DNA of 64,000 bases from Brachypodius melanocephalos (Eukaryota > Chordata > Aves > Passeriformes > Pycnonotidae), in assembly GCA_013398615.1 (NCBI GenBank), contig VZSR01001479.1, positions 13,785,064-13,849,063 of the forward strand, given 5' to 3'. The position numbers and the translations under genes are program-made. Below the pieces are notes generated by a model that saw only the letters and a program-made list of their open reading frames with translations, did not search any database and was not told where the DNA came from. Positions 36,925-50,590 of this stretch are shown one piece after another (position 1 is the stretch's first letter; each line of letters begins with the position of its first letter).

Positions 36925-39082
36925 GTCACATACAAGAGTTTTGTAATACAGTCCAGTTCCAGCCTACGGTCTCTTCAGATACCAGACATGTAAATCCACA
37001 CTGCTATTTTCAGAAGACTATTGCATTTGCCTAGAATTTAATCTTATTTTCAACTAGTTCAAAGGTTTCAAAAAGCATTCATATCTTTAAAGAGTTTATA
37101 TATTAATCTGTTTTCTATTTGTCCTAGTAACAGGACAAGAAAAACAGGTAAAAAACCACACTCATGGAAAAAAACCCACATTCTGAAAGATATCTCACTC
37201 AGGATGGAGACACTCAGAGACAGAAGCCTTAGCAAACTTCTTCCCAAAGCCCTGAAAAACTAATCCAAACAACACATTAAGATATGCCATTTACTTGACA
37301 CATTAGCTTTTCAGAAAAGATTGTGGAAGAAGCATAATGCCTTCTTAAATAGAGCTGGGAAATTATATGGTACCTAGTAATAGCAATGCTGGATCAGATC
37401 TCAGGATGTGATAAAAGAGAAAGACACTCTAATGACATGCACACAGAAGGAAGGAATGCCATGAAAATAAAGAGCATGGACATACTATTTTGCACACAGT
37501 TCAAGTCAATAAATGCACTATTACCCTTCTTATCCTTATAAAATTTTCCAGCAAAATGCTTGTGTTCTGCAACAGCATTGCCCAGAATAAAGTACTTCTA
37601 ACAATGGCCCTTGGCTAAGCAAGGAAAAGCTATGGCAGGACCAGATTTACCTGAGATATCCCTCACATATTCATTCATCATAATATTTATATATAACATC
37701 CATCATCACAGTTTTACTCCAGCACCACAGAGAGAAGCAGTTGCAGAGGAAGAGGTCCCTGACAATTTACATTTTCTAAGAAGACAAGACTGAGAGTATG
37801 ATCAGGAACACTGCTTTAAAACAGCTTTAATTAGGATTAAAGGTAGCCTTTATCTATAATTTAGGAATAAATGGATTTGTCATTGACTTCTTTCACTGAA
37901 GAGACAGAAATTTAAGGGGACAAAAAAATAACATCTCTTTTACTTCCCCCCTCCAGTTCATTACCAATTAAAATAAAATGAAGGACAGCTATACAGCAGG
38001 AATAAAGGCTGGAGAAAAAAATACTCAGACAGATGGGGAGGGGTTTAATATTTACAAAGATTGTCCAGATTATCAACTCATCTACTCTGAGGTTTTGTGA
38101 TGTCTAAATTTATGCTGATCTTAAGGGATCAAACAGGTACGAAAATTTTCTTTCACAGTATGCTTCTATACAAGTTAAGGAAGTAAAATTGAAATAAATA
38201 CCATCACTTAATTAGAGGAAAAGTGGAAAAAAAAATTACAAGGTGACTTCATTCCAAAGCTCAGACAAATGTGTCAATGCTGGAAAAAGTCCTGGATGCA
38301 GGTCCACCGAAGTATTTTTATTTTACTCTGTAATAATAACATACAGGGCTTAAACTACAACAAATAAGAACATTTGTTCTTGCAAAACAAATGAGTTTGA
38401 AGACCCTGAATGTATGCTTACCTGGCTGAAACTAATGTTTTTCATTAAAATTTTAACTTGCAAGCCAATATTTCTGTGACTGCAAATCACTAGTGCTTCA
38501 GTCCTTCATTTGATAAACATTAACCTATCCTTCTTTAAAAAAAAAAGATGCCACGTGGAATGACCATACACATTAATGAAAATTTACCACAGATTGCTAA
38601 AGAAGGAATACCAGAAAAATTACCATTAAATATGTAATTAAAAAAAACCTAACCAATTTTAAATGTTAAGTCCTATTGCTGAGGAGTTACAAAAAAAATC
38701 CAACTTGTGTTACTATGCATGGGAATAGCGTGAAGCAACCGCCTGTTGGTTAGTCTCACCTGTTCTCTGTATTCTCCTAATTATTTTTACATGCAAAATG
38801 TTTATTTGTAACCAGTAATACATGAAGAGAATGCATTTCTATAGCAAATGACATGGCAGACAGGATTTCAAAAGGGTTACCACGTTCCACAGCACCCAAT
38901 GGGACAGTAGCCATTTACCTGTAGCCCCTGTACAAGTGCAGTTCAAGGTCCCAATACTTCCCTCTGCATTGTGCACCATTAGGGTCCAACTTCACAACAG
39001 CTCAACTTTCCTTTGAAGCACTGCCACATCAGGGCTGTTTAAGAATGAAATCTGCTTGCCCTTAGGGCTTGATAGAGTTAAA

Positions 39083-39153
39083 GGGCAAAATCCTGGCTCC
39101 ATTTGAAGTCAGTGGGCAGTTTGCCATTTAATTCAATTGGTCTACTATTTCAC
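39083..39153. repeat. Ancient palindromic amniote repeat
   Basis: About 71 bp with imperfect dyad symmetry: aaatcctggctccatttgaa near the left end and, reversed, gaaatagtagaccaattgaa at the right end, around a centre gggcagtttgcc. It resembles the reptile/bird palindromic repeat whose arms read aaatcctggccccattgaag. Many changes from that pattern indicate great age. Confidence 0.55.
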
Positions 39154-42100
39154 AGTGACCTTAAGGGGTATACCAAAAAGCTTGTACCCTGCTTGTATCC
39201 TGCCTTTGCTGGCAGGAAAAAGTGGTGGCATGTATTAGCTCTTAACAGTAATGTCTGGGTGGCAACTATGTTTCCTTTGAACATTCACATGGAGCTCACA
39301 AGCATTCACAGAAAATTACAGAACAGAACTGTAAACATTGGTTCATCGACAAAGTTAATCTTCCAGTTGGGGCTCAAAAATTAATTTTAAAATTTAGAAA
39401 CTACAGAACAGGCACCTGAGAAAACATTCACTTTTACTTAGTCTAGATCATTTCAAAGAAAAGGATGAAGCAAATCATACTTATTTCACCGCAAGAAGTC
39501 CCATGGTTTTTAATATTAACTAAAACGTGGCTGTACCAGTGCCAGATGACAAACATCCCAGGAGACACAAGCAGGACATATTTCACATTACCACCTTGGC
39601 ATCCTAAACAAACTACAGTGGCATAGGGTTGGATGAATATATAATTTTGCACCATAGGCAGGTGCAAATCTATGGGAAGGTGTTATAAAAGCAATTAACC
39701 AGTTAAAAGAACAACTGACCAGAAATTCTAATTGTGCTATAGAGAAAATAATATATTTTTAATCTATCAGCAGTTCAACAACTTACAATTACTTGCAACC
39801 AATTGCACTCTTAGTCACGTCTTTAGAAAACAAGATTTAAATGCTTCCAAATACAAATGACACAAATTTACAGGACTGTACAGATAGCCTGTGGAAAGTC
39901 CCAAATATTTTCCCGTGTTTGACTTCTCACACTCGAGTAAAGTCATACATCCAGTGACAGATGCTGGGATGCTTGCATCTCAACTTTTTGCGATTCTATT
40001 ACATAAATAGTAATCTCTTTCAAAGTTAAAAATACTCCTCTTCCTTCTCAGCTAATGTATATGGGTACTTTACATCCTTATTTAGAAACTTGGCAAGAAA
40101 CACACAGGGAAATTGATTTTGCATAATGTCTCTCTCTTTCCTACTTCCAACATTCTGGCATAATATTAAAGATCAACTCAGTAAAGTCAACAGCAGAATA
40201 TTTATATTATGCACTGCTTTCTCAGTTTTTTACCAGAAATTACATCAGTAATCAATGCTCAGAAAAATTGTTTCTACCATAAGATTTTCCTCATACCCGA
40301 AATTTCAAAAATAAATAATAATTAAAAAGGCTACAGTTAGTAATTTTTATCTTAAGACAGACACTGTAGTATTTGTATAGTCATTAAAAAACATTTTCCA
40401 CTTATTTTTGTAACGTAAAATGAAAATATATTCCATCACTGAAATTATAACACAACCTAGCTTCTCCCAGTGAGCCGAGGAGAGGGAGGAAGGGGAATGC
40501 CAATTAACCCATTTACTGACAGAGAAGCTATCAGGATGAGTACTTATCAGGTCAGGTTTAAAAACACATCAGAAGCAACAGTGTTAAAAAAAAAACAGAA
40601 AAGAAAAATGAAAAAAGAAAAAAGCTTGCACTCTCTGTGCTGAGTAGCACTATTAAATTCAGATGCAGGGTTGTGTTTAGGTTGGACAGGCCCCAACAGT
40701 AGAACAAAGTCAGTCTGTCTTAGTACCATAACCAAATTCTACAAGTTAACAGCTTTTCATGAAAAGCTGCCATTTCAAAATGTCAATCAAACCTGAATAT
40801 AAGTGGGAACTCCTGCAGAAATAACCAGCTGCAGGTTTGAAAAACATTTTTCACTGAAAGTGGAAACACAAAAGATGTTTGAATGAGATCTCTTTTCATT
40901 CCTGTAACAGTAGACGGTCATTTTCACAACATCAAGGACAAAAACACAAGACAAAATTGCAAATAATGTCTTGAAAGAACCATTTGCAGGGGTGATGAAT
41001 GATTCAAGTTACAAATGACAGAATTATTGGCAAATGGAAACTCATTAATATGAAAAAGCTTCTCTTATAAGACTGCAGTTTGTCTCCACTTTCTCTCATG
41101 GTATCTGAATGATTAGGTTGTATGTATTAATTTCATTGCATGTTGAATATTGGCTTTCTCACCTTGAGGCAGCAGCTGGCACTAAGATCATCTGACTTGC
41201 AGTGTAAGTATTTTGGGTGTTTACTTGTTTAGTAAACAATTGAATTATTTTCAGTTAATAAAAATGCAGATTCTAACAGAGCAAAGTTACAACTTTATGA
41301 TCTACCCACAGAGAGAACGCAAGTTTTCCAATTCAGTTCTGGACATACAAACATAAATAACTCATATTTATTCAATAAACCAAGGGAAAAATATTATTTA
41401 TACAAGTGTACATTATAATGGAAAAGCAGCTTACCAAAATCACTTTGGCCACATTCTCCTTTCTAAAGAATACGGCACGAACAAAGTAATTTTCTCTACC
41501 ATCTGAAAGATGCATATCATGTCTGAAAATGAATTTGCTGTCCAAATATGGGCTTAATCAATTTCCTATTCAAAAACTGGAGTGATATAGCAGTGATTTG
41601 TTCCACAAATCTCCACATTCAATGTCATGAAACAAATTTAGTCACCAGGGAGACTTAGTGAAGAGTCAAACCAGTACCTAAGATTGCCGCCTCCAAAAGG
41701 TAACACCTGCACTGTAGTATCATCATCCATTTTGCTTATAATAAACAAGTAATAAAAGAATAATTTGCACAGAAGAGGAACACCTCAGCATGTCTCAGAA
41801 TTTAGAGTATTAACATAGATATAGTACCCTATACATATTTATCTCCTTACAGCGTGACTATCAGTATGATCATCACACAAATGAGAAAATGTTAACTCTT
41901 TTGAGTGACGCCACCTTTAAGTTATGCTTTTCATCAAACTGAAGACACATTTACAAGTAACATAAAAATCACGAATGAGGACGTGATGAAACAGCATAGT
42001 TATATTAAATGTAATTGAACATACTTAAGATGCAAGAGTCGGAAATAACATAATTCTTCAGCAGCATTCACTGAAAAATAAGATGCTACACAACAAACTG

Positions 42101-44751
42101 AAACAACTTATCACTATAACCTCACTGTACTGAGATACCAGTTACATCATCCATTTTCACACTACAATACTGTTTTTTATGGAATACATTAATTTCTGAT
42201 ATCCCAAATCTTATCTTCATATTACACTGAATATATGCATATTACACTGTAATATGCATTTCTCTAGCTGCAGGCTGCAGCACACTGCCACAGCCATCTT
42301 AGAATTTTTCCTTACACTCAAAGTTCACTTCAGCAGAATTGCAACAAAAATTTATCAATACTGCTCCCAACAAGACAACAAAAAATACAGCAAGATTTTT
42401 TATCACTAAATTTTGTTCTTATCATTTTGTGTCACCAAAATTTGTTTTTATGTAAGCTGGGGCATATACGCTCAACTCTGAGGTTTTGGGGTTAATATGC
42501 AATATGAAGAAATAGCTGCTACCAAGCCATTTAAAAACTGAGACAGAAAACATAAAAGAAGGAAAGAAACAAACTGTGCCAAACCTAGTGCCTTAGCAAG
42601 CATAGCGATTTTGAACATTCTCAAAAGCATTTACTATTTACTTCAGGAAACAGCTTACAAGTCAACACACGCTGGAGATTTTTTCATTTTGTTTTGCTTC
42701 GAGCTGCCAATTGTTAGTCAAGATTACTATTCATTTTACAGGAGTGTTAAGAATGCAAATGGTTAACAGTAGTATAAACTATATACTTGGTTTAAGTTTG
42801 AATGTCTAAAACTATTACACACTGCATTCATCTGCATTCCCTGTTTATGGGAATGAAATATGTAGTCATTTGAAGTCCACAATATGTATACTGTGTTTGT
42901 AATAACTGCAGATTTTACAAGCACATTATTCTTTCCATTAGGATTAAAACCTCACCGAATAGCAATTTGTGAAAGAATTCTAGCAGGGCCCTGAGCCCAG
43001 AACTCTGACCTCTGATGAGATGCTTGGCAGCAACAAACTCTAGGTCTAAGCAAAACATCTGGTTTGAGTTAGACTTCCTGAAAAAATAGCCCCTGTACTG
43101 GGGAAACTGGTATTCACTCAGCTTTGTCTATACACTTTGACTGACTGCAACACTGTTGCAGGGGGGTGGGGGTGTGAGGAAGAGAAAAAAATGCTTTGCC
43201 AGTACGCATGTCAATCACTGTAGACTTCTTGGTGGCCTCCAAAGAGCCAGGCACTTACGCTAGGAGACACTGCACGCGTTTGTTCAAGCTTCTTGGGATT
43301 TCTGCTATTGTACTCCATAGCTCAACTTTTTTTCAGAATTAGTGCCAACTCTGAATTATCTAATCCAAAACTACAGTGGAGTTCAAAATATAAATTTTGC
43401 CTGAAGAAATAGTTTCTGCAGATGCTTTTTAAACAATAATTGTTTTATCATCATTTTTCTTACAAATTTAGACAATCACTGTCATCATAAAATGAATGAG
43501 GATATTCCCAACAAAAACACAAACTCTCGCTGCCAAGAAATTTGTAAGAACAGCAACAGCTTTTGGTTGGCTCCCAAGATTTTTCATAGGCAACACAATG
43601 TTACATGCAGTACCTAGAGATAAGAGTAGGCCAGAAGGGTAACTAAAGAGAATGCCGATACAGTGTGGCGGGTGTCCTGAGCCTCCTGCTCTCAGACCTG
43701 TAATCAGCGAAAGCTCCAGCAAGAAGGGTAAGAAAAGGACAGAGCTGGTTCTTGCTTCTCATTTTCCTGAGATGGGAAGTACACGCTATCAGAGGGTAGG
43801 TGAAAATGAAGAAATGCACAATTGCAGGCTTGGCAGGAGTTGCGCTTTGTTCACGCTGGCAGCCCGGGTAAGGAGAACAAGAACAGCTTGGTGCAGTGGG
43901 TAGGACACAGCTTCACTTATAGACATGATTGTCAAGAAGTATGTGGCCAAACTCATTCACCAGATTCTTTTTGCAGGACACTTTGTATTTTTAAGCATCA
44001 TATTGAAATCTTTTAAAAATAGTTTAGCCATAATAATGAAACAGCTAGCAGTAGTTACTGAGACTTGTTACATTAATAGATACACAAAGCAGCATTAAAT
44101 ATCTTATAAAGGCTAGGGAAGCTCAAGATAATTGAATTTGAAAGCAACAGAGAATTTAATAGATATCTCTGTCAAAACATTCATCAATGCTGCATATATA
44201 TACAGGTATGTATAAGAGATGTGTGATAAAATTCATCTATGCACAACTTTATTATGTAGAGAAAAAATTACCTTTAGGCACTATTAGTAGGACTTTTTCT
44301 ATTAGTTGAATACTTTTTCTGCACATTGTCTACTTAATAAAATGTATTGTGGCAAAAAAAGTATCTGAAAAAATATTTTCATCTATCTACTACTCTATTT
44401 TATACAAGTCTGTCACATGACTGTATATTGTTAATGTACTCATAGTTTATTTTCTTCCTGTGATTGCTAATGCAATAATATTTTTATGCCTGTTCTAGCA
44501 GTAACTTAATACTGGAATTAAATGTCAATTTCTACTTTCCACCTCCAAAATTTTAAATTAAATGCCATGGATACCTACCCCCTGCATTCACGCAAAATGC
44601 AGCCACCAACTCACAAAGGGACATTTATAAAATAAGCCTTGCTTGTTTGAACTGCAACACTGCCATCACTGGAGTTTCAGCTGGGAGACTTAAATAAATA
44701 AAAACAAACCAAAGAAATAAACACCACGTTTTATGAAGCTGCACAGAATTA

Positions 44752-44790
44752 AAGAAAAAAAAAAAAAAGAAAACAAAAAAAGAAAAAGGT
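44752..44790. repeat. A-rich run
   Basis: An almost pure A stretch broken by single G and C bases. Upstream on the plus strand several AATAAA hexamers lie in 44690-44725, so it could be the tail of a decayed retroposed transcript. No parent gene is recognisable. Confidence 0.6.
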
Positions 44791-45466
44791 CCTCCTGGTG
44801 AACTTGAAAGATTAGACTTAAAAGCTGCCTCTCTCATTCCGGAAGACTTCTGGCCCCCGCCGCTCGATGCCATTTATGAAGGACAGTCAGCTGTGGGCAA
44901 CAGGGCCACCCACACAAGTGCCCATGATGCCCTTTGGAGCTGCAATGAGATGCCCCTCTGTCCACAACTATATAGAAAACAAAACAACATTCCAAAGTAA
45001 GGCAACTTCGGAAATCTCTGGGTGCAACAGGAGCAACGAATCCTACAAATATCTCAAGCAATACGAGGCATGTGGAAAAACAGAGCTTCTTAGCCCAAGG
45101 CTTTGCAATACATAGTTATTTCTCCATGGAGCTAAATTTTTCTACTACTGATGGCATTCCAGTGGCCCTGTTATCCAAATGTATGATATGAAATAGTTTT
45201 TTTTGCTTTTGAAGAAATAAATCACATATGTCTGCAGACTTCAGTACTCTGGAAGACTGAATATAATTTTAGAATCATCATCATCAGCTGGTTGACAGCA
45301 ATAAAGACAACATTCACTTTAAATAACCCTGAATTATATACAGTTGAGTAAATTTGAATTTGTTTTGCTTTAAGGTCTTCCAAAGTTGAAGCCAACATGC
45401 TGAACAAAAATATTAAACTATCTATAACCCTGTGTCAACATATGATGCTACTGGGAATGGTAAGTG

Positions 45467-45492
45467 AATTAATTTTCCAAGGAAAATTAATT
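45467..45492. repeat. Perfect 12-bp palindrome rich in TAATTA-type sites
   Basis: AATTAATTTTCC and GGAAAATTAATT are exact reverse complements separated by AA. Homeodomain-like TTAATT cores appear in both arms and recur in the following 120 bases. Function is unknown. Confidence 0.8.
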
Positions 45493-48400
45493 ACTTATGA
45501 CTTACAGTTGTAAAAGCAAACAACGTAACTCTGGATTAGGGCACATTTAATTTCTGTTTGGAGTAGCGATTAAATTAATTTCATATAATTCATGGTATGT
45601 AATGGAAAGCAGAACAAAGATGAAATCTTAGACAATGACTGACACAGAAAAAAAGTGTATATTTATGTTCCTGATACAAAAATAAAGGTCACAGATATTA
45701 ATCACTGTCTAGTGAAACATGATTTTAGTTTCTAAAATGATTTTTTCAAAAGTGTTTGTTAGGATAAGTGTTATTAGCAAGATAAAAATCTAAAAAGCAA
45801 CAAATCACAAAACATCAGAGAAATCTTGCATGCTACAATGTCTCAGTGAAAAAAGCTTACAATTTTCAGTGATGTCTGTTGAATGACATAACTCACAAAA
45901 TTATCATGAGGAACAGCAACACTAACTTAAGTTTTTCCTACATTAATTTAAATTCATCATACTGTTCAAGAGAGAAGAAAAATTTGATCATCGGTCCAAT
46001 ATTAAAACAAACATGTACATTAACACTGTATGAATTTTAGCAATTGCTTACATTTTATAGTAAATAGTTAATGAGAAAAATAAATTCATAGCTTAAGTAA
46101 ATGCATGAAAGAATTCTTGCAGCATTCCATAATTTGGTATTTGTTCAAACTACACTAAAATAATTATTTTAGGTATTTCGTTGCAAAACAAAGTTCTTAC
46201 TTTACTTAATACCAACCAATCAAATCATATGTATTAGCAAACCACTTATGGTTTTAAAGTATCACAAGAATTTTACTTGCCACTTCTGTTCTCCTACTGA
46301 ACAAAAGCACAAATTTATTGATTTCATATTTTTGGGTATCAAATCAACAGCTGCTGTGCTACAAACTCACATGGAATCACTCAAAAGCACAATAGTATCA
46401 GTATTTTCCCTTATGAAAACGAATATACTGTTAATTCATGAAACCAAAACAACAGATGCAACAGATGACCACTGCACAGCAAGCAGTGACTATGGAATTC
46501 CACCAACAAATAATATTTACATTTGCAATGTTTAAACTGGCCCCCCACACACATTCAAAGCAAGTGATTCACATCCCTACTGCCACTTTACCTGACTTTA
46601 GACATTAAAGAGATGTTTTTACCATGGTAATAGTTTGAACAATTTTATCATTATAATATTAATATTAAAAACTGAATACAATTCATAATATAACATTTTA
46701 GAAATCAACTCACTTCACATAAAAGATGTCTGAGCCTGAAAGAAATTCACAAACACAAATAGCTCATGATGCGTACAGGTAATGCCATAAGTAATCTGCA
46801 GCTCTCTGGCTGTTTTTTACTGTAGTATTTCTGAAACTGTCATAAAAATGCAAAGAACTTCAGTTATGAAAATTTAACTGAAACCTAGATGAAAGAAGCT
46901 GAACAATTCTTCAGTGCTAAACTTGTGTATTTTCACTTAAAGTTGTTAAACACTTGAAATGTAAACAGGAAACTCAACAGCATCTCACACATTTCAGAAA
47001 CTATTTGATCAAAATATTTTTACAGACAGACTTTATCATCCTGTTCTGTTTCAGCTTTCAGTCAACCAAGTTTTTCCAATCCAATGCCCAGAGAAGTCAT
47101 ATCAAGCTGATTTGCAGGATCCTAGCCTCACAACTCCCATTTTGCTCCTCCTGCCACTTCGCTCCCCATCAGAACAGTCTCAAAAAGTTTAATCTACCTG
47201 GGTGGATCTTCACCCACAGGTAGCCAACCTATGTTTGAATTAGCTCTGCCCAAGTACATTTACAAAACTGGGGGGAAAAAATCAAACTGAAATATTAAAT
47301 AGGCTTGCAGACAGGTTATCCTATATCTGGGAAATCCTGCTCACGGCTTTCTGTGTGCTGCTTTATGGAGCTCTGGAGGTAAACAACCTTTACACCTATT
47401 TTTCATGAAAAATAACACATATCACTTTAACCATACTACAGCAAGAATCATGAGTCTGTTACATGGTGACAGAAAAACTTCTTAACAAACTTCTGCCAAG
47501 AGTACTGGTAATTAAGCAATCAGAAACAAACTGACAGGGAGGGCAAATCTGTCCAGCCGGTGTTTCCTATCAACACCCTTAGATGATCCCACTTCAGTAC
47601 ACCAACACTTCTGGAGCTTCCCTACTCTTTCTACAACCTCAGCAGCTCTGTAAAAGCCCACATATGCAGGTACAAACTCTCTATCAATAAACAGCAGCAC
47701 TGTGAGAGGGGGATTATTAGCAGTAATGTCTAAAGTTTACCTGCAGTTCAAGTTGCTTACAAAGGCACATCTCTGCCAAGTTTTCAAATGCTGTCCACAG
47801 TGCATTTTTGGTGACAGCAGCAAAAGGAGATGCAGTCCCCAGGCAGCTTCATGAGTGACATGTGCAGATGGGGTGATACCGCTGTGCTCTTGCACTCTTT
47901 GTAAATACACATGCACACATTTTCCTTCATTTCCTTAAAGGGGCAGCATCTCACCTCATTGAGCTGGCATGTTTTCCTGGAGATGCCAGTAAATACAGTG
48001 TACTAACTAAAATAACTAATAACAAAAAAGTTATTTCTTTCTATATCCCTTTGCTTTGTTGCAAATGGCTTAATAGAATAGCAAAAGTTTATTGTGCTTT
48101 GCTGGCAGAACATTTGATTTTTCTCTGCCAGCCAGAGAATAGGTAGATGCAACCAGAGAGTCTGCCAAGTTACAGGATATATAAACCACTCCTGGCAGTC
48201 AGCAGAACTGCTGCTGAAGATTATATTACACAAACTTGCCAGAGGTGTAACTTACTTGGAAAGCATTCTTAAATTTTGTGCACCTACTTCAGTGGGGTGG
48301 AGAAGCATCCAAAACATTATGGAGTTATTACCTCTCCCTGGCAAAGCTGTCTGCAAGGTCTTTGCTCCCATTGGATGTCAGATGGCTTGGTTCACAGAGC

Positions 48401-50539
48401 TTTACTTTTCAAAATGAAAAGCTCATAATTTACCCTAAAAATGATGTTGGGCAAAGAGCACATATATTTTTTTTTGCTTGCTATCCTCACAGAGTAATAT
48501 TTCATCGCTACTACAGGAAAATTAGTGATTCCATAACTTGCTCAGTGCTAAAAATCCTGTATTAAGCACAAACCTATTCACCAGTCTACATATCCATTTA
48601 AGTAAAGAAATAAATACACCATTTTCCTTACTGACAAGACACTAGGTTTTTGGACTGCTCTTAATATTTTATAGGTACAGCCACCATACCCTGTCCCTCA
48701 AAAAGTTTTGCAAACCTTAAAATCTTGAGTACTTCTCCTCCTTTCCATAAATTTCAAGGCAAGCAATCCTTTGCATTATGCAGCAAAAACATTCAGCGAC
48801 AATAATCTCTTTGCAGGAGACTACAGGTTCACAGGAGAGGTTTGAGTTTCCTTTATTGAGGAGCAGAGCTAAGAGCACAGTGAAATACTATCCTGCATGT
48901 CCCTGTCTTTAAAGTCCCAGTGAGTTTATTCAGAGAAGAGATTCAATACAGAAGCAGCCCAGAAGTTGTCCAGTTACTTTTTTTTTTTTTAATTTACAAT
49001 AATGGCCACATATCCTTTAGCCTATTTTTAAAATTTATATAAGTATAGCCAGTTTCTTTCATTTCAGTCAGATTCTAGTCCACTAGCATATCTCCTTTTA
49101 TTAGGTTTTTCAACTTAAGGTGCATCCATAACCAACCAGCTGCCACATACAGCCCAAAAGAAGTGATTTACATTTTTTTACTAAGTTGTTTGATTTCTGC
49201 AAGATACACATAAGTGAATATTGGTATTCTCACCCTTAGACTTTGCTTTGTTTAAGCAAAGGTTCTCTCTAGGCAACCACTTCAATTTAAGTAGAGAAAA
49301 CCATAAACAAGCTCATGAAATTCCAGTGTTATCCAAGGAGGTTCAGTTCTTTGCTGAACTGTGTGTGTATATTCAGTGTAGTAATTCAGAAGGAATGTTG
49401 AAGCCTTTTGTAGGCAGGCTGTTCAGCTGGATGTTGAAACCTGCAACCTGCAACTCTTACCAACAAAAAACATTCCTGCTGAACTGTGTTTCCACAGGAG
49501 CTATGTGAATCACACAAAATAAAACACTGCTCACCTAATAAGATGTCCCATTTTCTTAATCAAAGAAATGTAAGTCGTGAACCCACACAAACTTGTTTTA
49601 ATAAGCTTAATACAGCAAGCCCAAGTTTAAGGCTGTTTGACAATCCCATCTCAGAGGTTTAAAAAAAACCAAAACACTCTTGCACATCATGTCGTCATAC
49701 TTTCACATCATACATGAGTGATTCTCCTGTGCTAGCCAAGTAACACACCTAACTACTCATATACTCTATGGATCAATCAAGAAACCCCCCCAAAAAGTAA
49801 AATAAACTCCTTAAATATTCAGTGAAAAACACACTCTCCTTACTGGAAAAACAATCAGCTCCAGTATTTTGCTCCACACTATTAAATAAAATTGTACCAC
49901 ATGAAGAAGATAAAACCAAAATCAGATACCAAGAACAAAGTGATGATACAAAGTGTCATATATTTCACCATTAAAAATTGTGTATCTATTCCAAAGAAAA
50001 AAGAAGATAAAGGTTTTCACAAACCAAACACTGATTCTTTGTGGTGACCAATATTTGGATTCTGACGACTCATTTGCAATCACTAACTACTTCACAGGGT
50101 TGTTTTGGGTTTTTTTGTTAGAAGATTTCTATTTAAACACAAATTTTCAAGCTTCCATTACTAGAGAACCAATATAACATTTGTTTTACCCAAACAAAGC
50201 TACTGAGTTCTCTTTGCTAGGTTTTGTAAGAACAGGCTAACAAATACCTGCAGTGCAAGGGATGAGCCAGGTGTTGTTGCAGTAAGGACAACAGAAATAA
50301 TGCAGAGTTTTTCAGCCCACAGCTGAATCAGGCTCTCAACTATACCTGGTCATATTCTTACACTTAGAGGCATCCCTGAGGTCTCCCCTTTCAATCTCTA
50401 TATTTCTAAAATGTTGCAATAATTCAGCTCTCAGATATCTCCATTGCATCGAATATACAGTCAGATTATCTCAAGCAAATAACATGCATGATGGCTGTTC
50501 ACCAGGAGAATAACATTTTAAGTAGTACTGCTGTCCAAA

Positions 50540-50590
50540 GTGAGGTTAATACCACACCTCACAACAGGAGGGTTAATAGCCCTCCTGTTG
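50540..50590. repeat. Two adjacent hairpins
   Basis: The first hairpin has 7-bp arms GTGAGGT (50540-50546) and ACCTCAC (50556-50562). The second has 11-bp perfect arms CAACAGGAGGG (50562-50572) and CCCTCCTGTTG (50580-50590) around the 7-base loop TTAATAG. Both loops contain TTAATA. The pair shares no similarity with a repeat I know. Confidence 0.8.
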
